Part shown: positions 5,644 to 6,978 of the stretch, piece by piece
Position numbering within the stretch: position 1 is the first letter of the stretch
Layout: every line of letters begins with the position of its first letter
From: JAZDPK01 sp043797615
Lineage (GTDB): Bacteria; Patescibacteriota; Patescibacteriia; UBA11705; JABHMO01
Direction of reading: 5' to 3'
DNA: 6,978 nucleotides
NCBI GenBank assembly: GCA_043797615.1
Contig: JAZDPK010000072.1
Coordinates: forward strand, 1-6,978
Notes under the pieces: generated by a model
What the model was told of the DNA's origin: nothing
Database searches by the model: none
What the model saw: only the letters and a program-made list of their open reading frames with translations
Position numbers and translations under genes: made by a program

Positions 5644-5763
5644 CAATGCTTAATTAAGCGACGCAATCTTGGATTATTGCTCCAGACTGTGCATCTTCGC
5701 CGTTAAGCGCTATAATCAACCAACAAGCAATAATCTCAAAAATCAACTTTATCAACTCTATAA

Positions 5764-5786
5764 ATCCCGAAGGGATCCCGTTGGGA
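5764..5786. repeat. Two alternative hairpins sharing one arm
   Basis: ATCCC-GAA-GGGAT (5764-5776) and TCCC-GTT-GGGA (5776-5786) overlap at the central GGGATCCC, so only one can form at a time. It is short and sits in gene-free DNA; it resembles a small dispersed palindrome more than a switch. Confidence 0.5.
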
Positions 5787-5850
5787 CTTAATCAACTTGC
5801 TTGTCAATAGCAACGCTCATTTTATCAAAATTTAGTGTAAATTAATACCA

Positions 5851-5878
5851 AAAAATCACCTTCTGTAAGGTGATTTTT
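5851..5878. terminator. Bidirectional hairpin terminator, probably for the slipin transcript
   Basis: AAAAATCACCTT (5851-5862), loop CTGT and AAGGTGATTTTT (5867-5878) form a perfect 12-bp stem with a T-run on either strand. The only gene reading into it in this window is the minus-strand slipin, ending 117 bases away. Confidence 0.8.
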
Positions 5879-5905
5879 ATATCATCGTAATGCAATATTC
5901 AAGGT

Positions 5906-5983
5906 GGCTACGCGAGGAATTTATTCCGCGCCTATCCTATGCGATATTTTCACCCAGCCGCGGAATAAATTCCGCGGCTAGCC
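5906..5983. repeat. Paired inverted copies of a palindromic GGCTA...GGAATTTATTCCGCG element
   Basis: One copy (5906-5930) and an inverted second copy (5957-5983) share GGCTA and AATTTATTCCGCG. Each is itself palindromic. In the right copy GCCGCGGAAT (5957-5966) and ATTCCGCGGC (5969-5978) form a perfect 10-bp stem around AA. The left copy has an 8-bp stem with one mismatch. The pair lies 12 bases beyond the slipin stop codon, inside its 3' untranslated region. Confidence 0.8.
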
Positions 5984-5994
5984 ATTATGATATT

Positions 5995-6750
5995 TTATTT
6001 TCCTTCGTCCCCTTTTATCGCCGCCAGCGCTTCCTTCACCGTTGTCATGAATTGCGCCGGGAAAATGATCGTTGAATTCTTCTCAACGCTGATCTCGGCC
6101 ATGGTCTGCAACGTGCGCAGTTGCAACGCGACCGGATGCGCGGAAATAATGTCCGCCGCTTCGCCCAGCTTTACCGCCGCTTGGAATTCGCCTTCCGCCG
6201 CCACGATCTTCGCGCGGCGCTCGCGCTCGGCTTCCGCTTCCTTGGCCATTGCGCGCTGCATATTATCCGGCAAGACGATGTCCTTGATTTCAACCGCCGT
6301 CACCTGCGCGCCCCATGGCTCGGTGTGCGCGTCGATCACGTTTTTAATTTGCGTGTTGATGTCAACTGTCTTGGCCAAGAGCTGATCCAAAGTAAACTGG
6401 CCGACCACGTTGCGCACTGTTGTCTGGCTGATCTGATTTACCGCGCTGTAAACGTCCTCGATCGCGATGACGGATTTTTTCGGATCCATGATGTGGTAAT
6501 ACGCCACTGCCGCGATATCGATCGAAACATTGTCCCGCGTAATGATCTTCTGCGACGGAATGTTCATCGTCACCGTGCGCAATGTCACCTTTACCATGCG
6601 TTCGAAAATCGGGATTAAAACGATCAGGCCGGGTCCGCGCACGCCGGTGCAGCGACCCAGGAAAAAAATCACGCCGCGCTCGTACTCTTTGACGATTTTC
6701 AGGGAACTAAAGAGAAGAACAATGACAAGACCGATGATGTAATACCACAT
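5995..6750 (-). CDS. Slipin / stomatin-type SPFH membrane protein (251 aa)
   Basis: A full-length member of the stomatin/slipin family (SPFH/Band 7 domain). One N-terminal membrane segment (about 2-17, YYIIGLVIVLLFSSL) anchors it. Then come YERGV (23-27), GPGL (39-42), IPIFER (46-51), ITRDNVSIDI (70-79), QTTVRNVVGQ (109-118), EPWGAQV (144-150), EIKDIVLP (154-161), the charged helix AMAKEAEAERERRAKI (167-182), and NSTIIFP (225-231). Family members form large ring-like oligomers in the membrane and organise membrane domains or regulate proteases. Many prokaryotic slipins sit beside an NfeD-type protein, but none is present here. The ATG at 6750 is kept because it places the membrane segment and the usual start correctly. 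No Shine-Dalgarno site precedes it. It appears to be transcribed alone and diverges from the gene at 6952. Confidence 0.93.
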   Translation of the reverse strand: MWYYIIGLVIVLLFSSLKIVKEYERGVIFFLGRCTGVRGPGLIVLIPIFERMVKVTLRTVTMNIPSQKIITRDNVSIDIAAVAYYHIMDPKKSVIAIEDVYSAVNQISQTTVRNVVGQFTLDQLLAKTVDINTQIKNVIDAHTEPWGAQVTAVEIKDIVLPDNMQRAMAKEAEAERERRAKIVAAEGEFQAAVKLGEAADIISAHPVALQLRTLQTMAEISVEKNSTIIFPAQFMTTVKEALAAIKGDEGK

Positions 6751-6795
6751 AGAATTTTATTTAAATTTATCAGTTCAAGCCTGCTCAATGTCTTA

Positions 6796-6823
6796 ATCAT
6801 ACATCAATATGCAAATTTTGCAA
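6796..6823 (-). promoter_or_regulatory. Candidate promoter of the slipin gene
   Basis: On the minus strand TTGCAA (6823-6818), a 16-base spacer and TATGAT (6801-6796) form a plausible pair, giving a leader of roughly 38 bases. The -35 overlaps the TGCAAA-T-TTTGCA palindrome (6810-6822). Confidence 0.5.
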
Positions 6824-6869
6824 TAAAAATGTTCATTCCCTGTTAATTTATACTTTTTTACCTTAAAGT

Positions 6870-6878
6870 TGTGGATAA
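6870..6878 (-). promoter_or_regulatory. Consensus DnaA box, single copy
   Basis: TGTGGATAA on the plus strand is TTATCCACA on the minus strand, a perfect match to the bacterial DnaA box. It lies 8 to 16 bases upstream of the -35 of the gene at 6952. One box alone does not make an origin; it may be a regulatory or chance site. Confidence 0.45.
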
Positions 6879-6885
6879 CTTTATT

Positions 6886-6914
6886 TTGGCTTTCGGGAAA
6901 TTTTCGGGTATACT
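6886..6914 (+). promoter_or_regulatory. Candidate promoter of the gene starting at 6952
   Basis: TTGGCT (6886-6891), a 17-base spacer and TATACT (6909-6914) form a good pair. Transcription should start near 6921, at the first TATATGCAAA copy. Confidence 0.6.
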
Positions 6915-6951
6915 GTTATATATGCAAATATTCTAAAAATTATCAAACTAT

Positions 6952-6978
6952 ATGCAAACTCCGACAAAAAAACAAAAA
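6952..6978 (+). CDS. Start of a gene cut by the window edge, possibly a LexA-type repressor
   Basis: Nine codons are visible, MQTPTKKQK, about 31 bases after the predicted transcription start. The TKKQK motif shortly after the Met resembles the LexA N-terminus (T-K-[KR]-Q-x-E-[VI]-L). LexA represses DNA-damage genes and often its own gene, which would fit the repeated half-sites around this promoter. Nine residues are too few to be sure, and any Lys-rich start would look alike. No Shine-Dalgarno site is seen. An earlier ATG at 6922 reaches a stop after four codons. Confidence 0.4.

Larger units (their letters stand above)
5464..5850. other. Gene-free, repeat-rich intergenic region
   Basis: About 390 bases without a credible gene. 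It holds a degenerate heptamer triplet (TAGGATA, TAGGATT, TAGGTTA, 5484-5504), the GTCATTGCGAG...GAAGCAATC element (5563-5643), a perfect 12-bp palindrome GCTTAATTAAGC (5648-5659), and a 10-bp inverted repeat GATTATTGCT (5672-5681) / AGCAATAATC (5726-5735). It also has four ATCAAC words and a pair of mutually exclusive hairpins (5764-5786). I see no tRNA-like or known riboswitch fold. Confidence 0.7.
6810..6958. repeat. ATGCAAA half-sites in the slipin / downstream-gene divergent region
   Basis: TGCAAA-T-TTTGCA is palindromic at 6810-6822. TATATGCAAA is repeated directly at 6919-6928 and 6949-6958, exactly 30 bases apart. The last copy includes the ATG of the gene starting at 6952. The first of the pair lies at the predicted transcription start of that gene. 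Confidence 0.6.

Noticed and set aside
5890..6075. Small plus-strand open frame (61 codons) over the palindromic element
   Set aside because: It is made of repeat DNA (RGINSAA from GCGGAATAAATTCCGC) and the antisense of the slipin 3' end, with no ribosome site.
6121..6618. Plus-strand open frame of 165 codons opposite slipin
   Set aside because: Shadow of a highly conserved slipin gene, rich in Arg, His and Asp as expected from its antisense.
6870..6878. Replication origin
   Set aside because: Only one DnaA box is seen, with no box cluster and no dnaA or dnaN gene in view.

Overview
The window most likely comes from an uncultured bacterium of moderate GC content with AT-rich promoters and many intergenic palindromic repeats. 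Two intergenic elements (about 5563-5643 and 5906-5983) look, from memory, like dispersed repeats common in Patescibacteria (CPR) metagenome assemblies. The Hef-like helicase and the lone slipin would also fit that group. The lipoprotein at the left edge has an Asp-Gly-Gly linker more typical of Myxococcota and related deltaproteobacterial groups, so the lineage stays open. There are no rRNA or tRNA genes, no insertion sequence and no CRISPR array.

Left part (1-1740): the window opens inside a secreted or lipid-anchored protein with a DGG-repeat linker and a lamin-tail-like C-terminal domain, closed by a hairpin terminator. A spacer of about 250 bases follows, carrying nine copies of an ATTCGGA-type word. 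Next is a minus-strand pair of small helical unknown genes (60 and 91 codons) with its own good promoter.

Middle (1741-3240): a divergent control region holds three different palindromes in a regular GCAAGCC frame. To its right a strong promoter drives a 401-residue acidic, all-helical protein built from about five repeats of 47-57 residues, ending at a clear terminator.

Right-centre (3247-5463, minus strand): a promoter with 17-bp spacing drives a Hef/FANCM/RIG-I-branch superfamily 2 helicase without a nuclease domain. Its C-terminus ends in QGNLF, a possible sliding-clamp motif. A small protein with the HxxxCxxC zinc anti-sigma signature follows, then a strong terminator. Both genes have good Shine-Dalgarno sites.

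Right end (5464-6978): about 390 bases of gene-free, repeat-rich DNA lead to a bidirectional hairpin terminator and a minus-strand slipin/stomatin membrane protein. A divergent promoter region with ATGCAAA half-sites and a consensus DnaA box separates it from a gene starting at 6952. Only nine codons of that gene are visible; they resemble a LexA N-terminus. If that holds, the right half pairs a probable fork-repair helicase with a nearby SOS-type regulator, but this link is inference.
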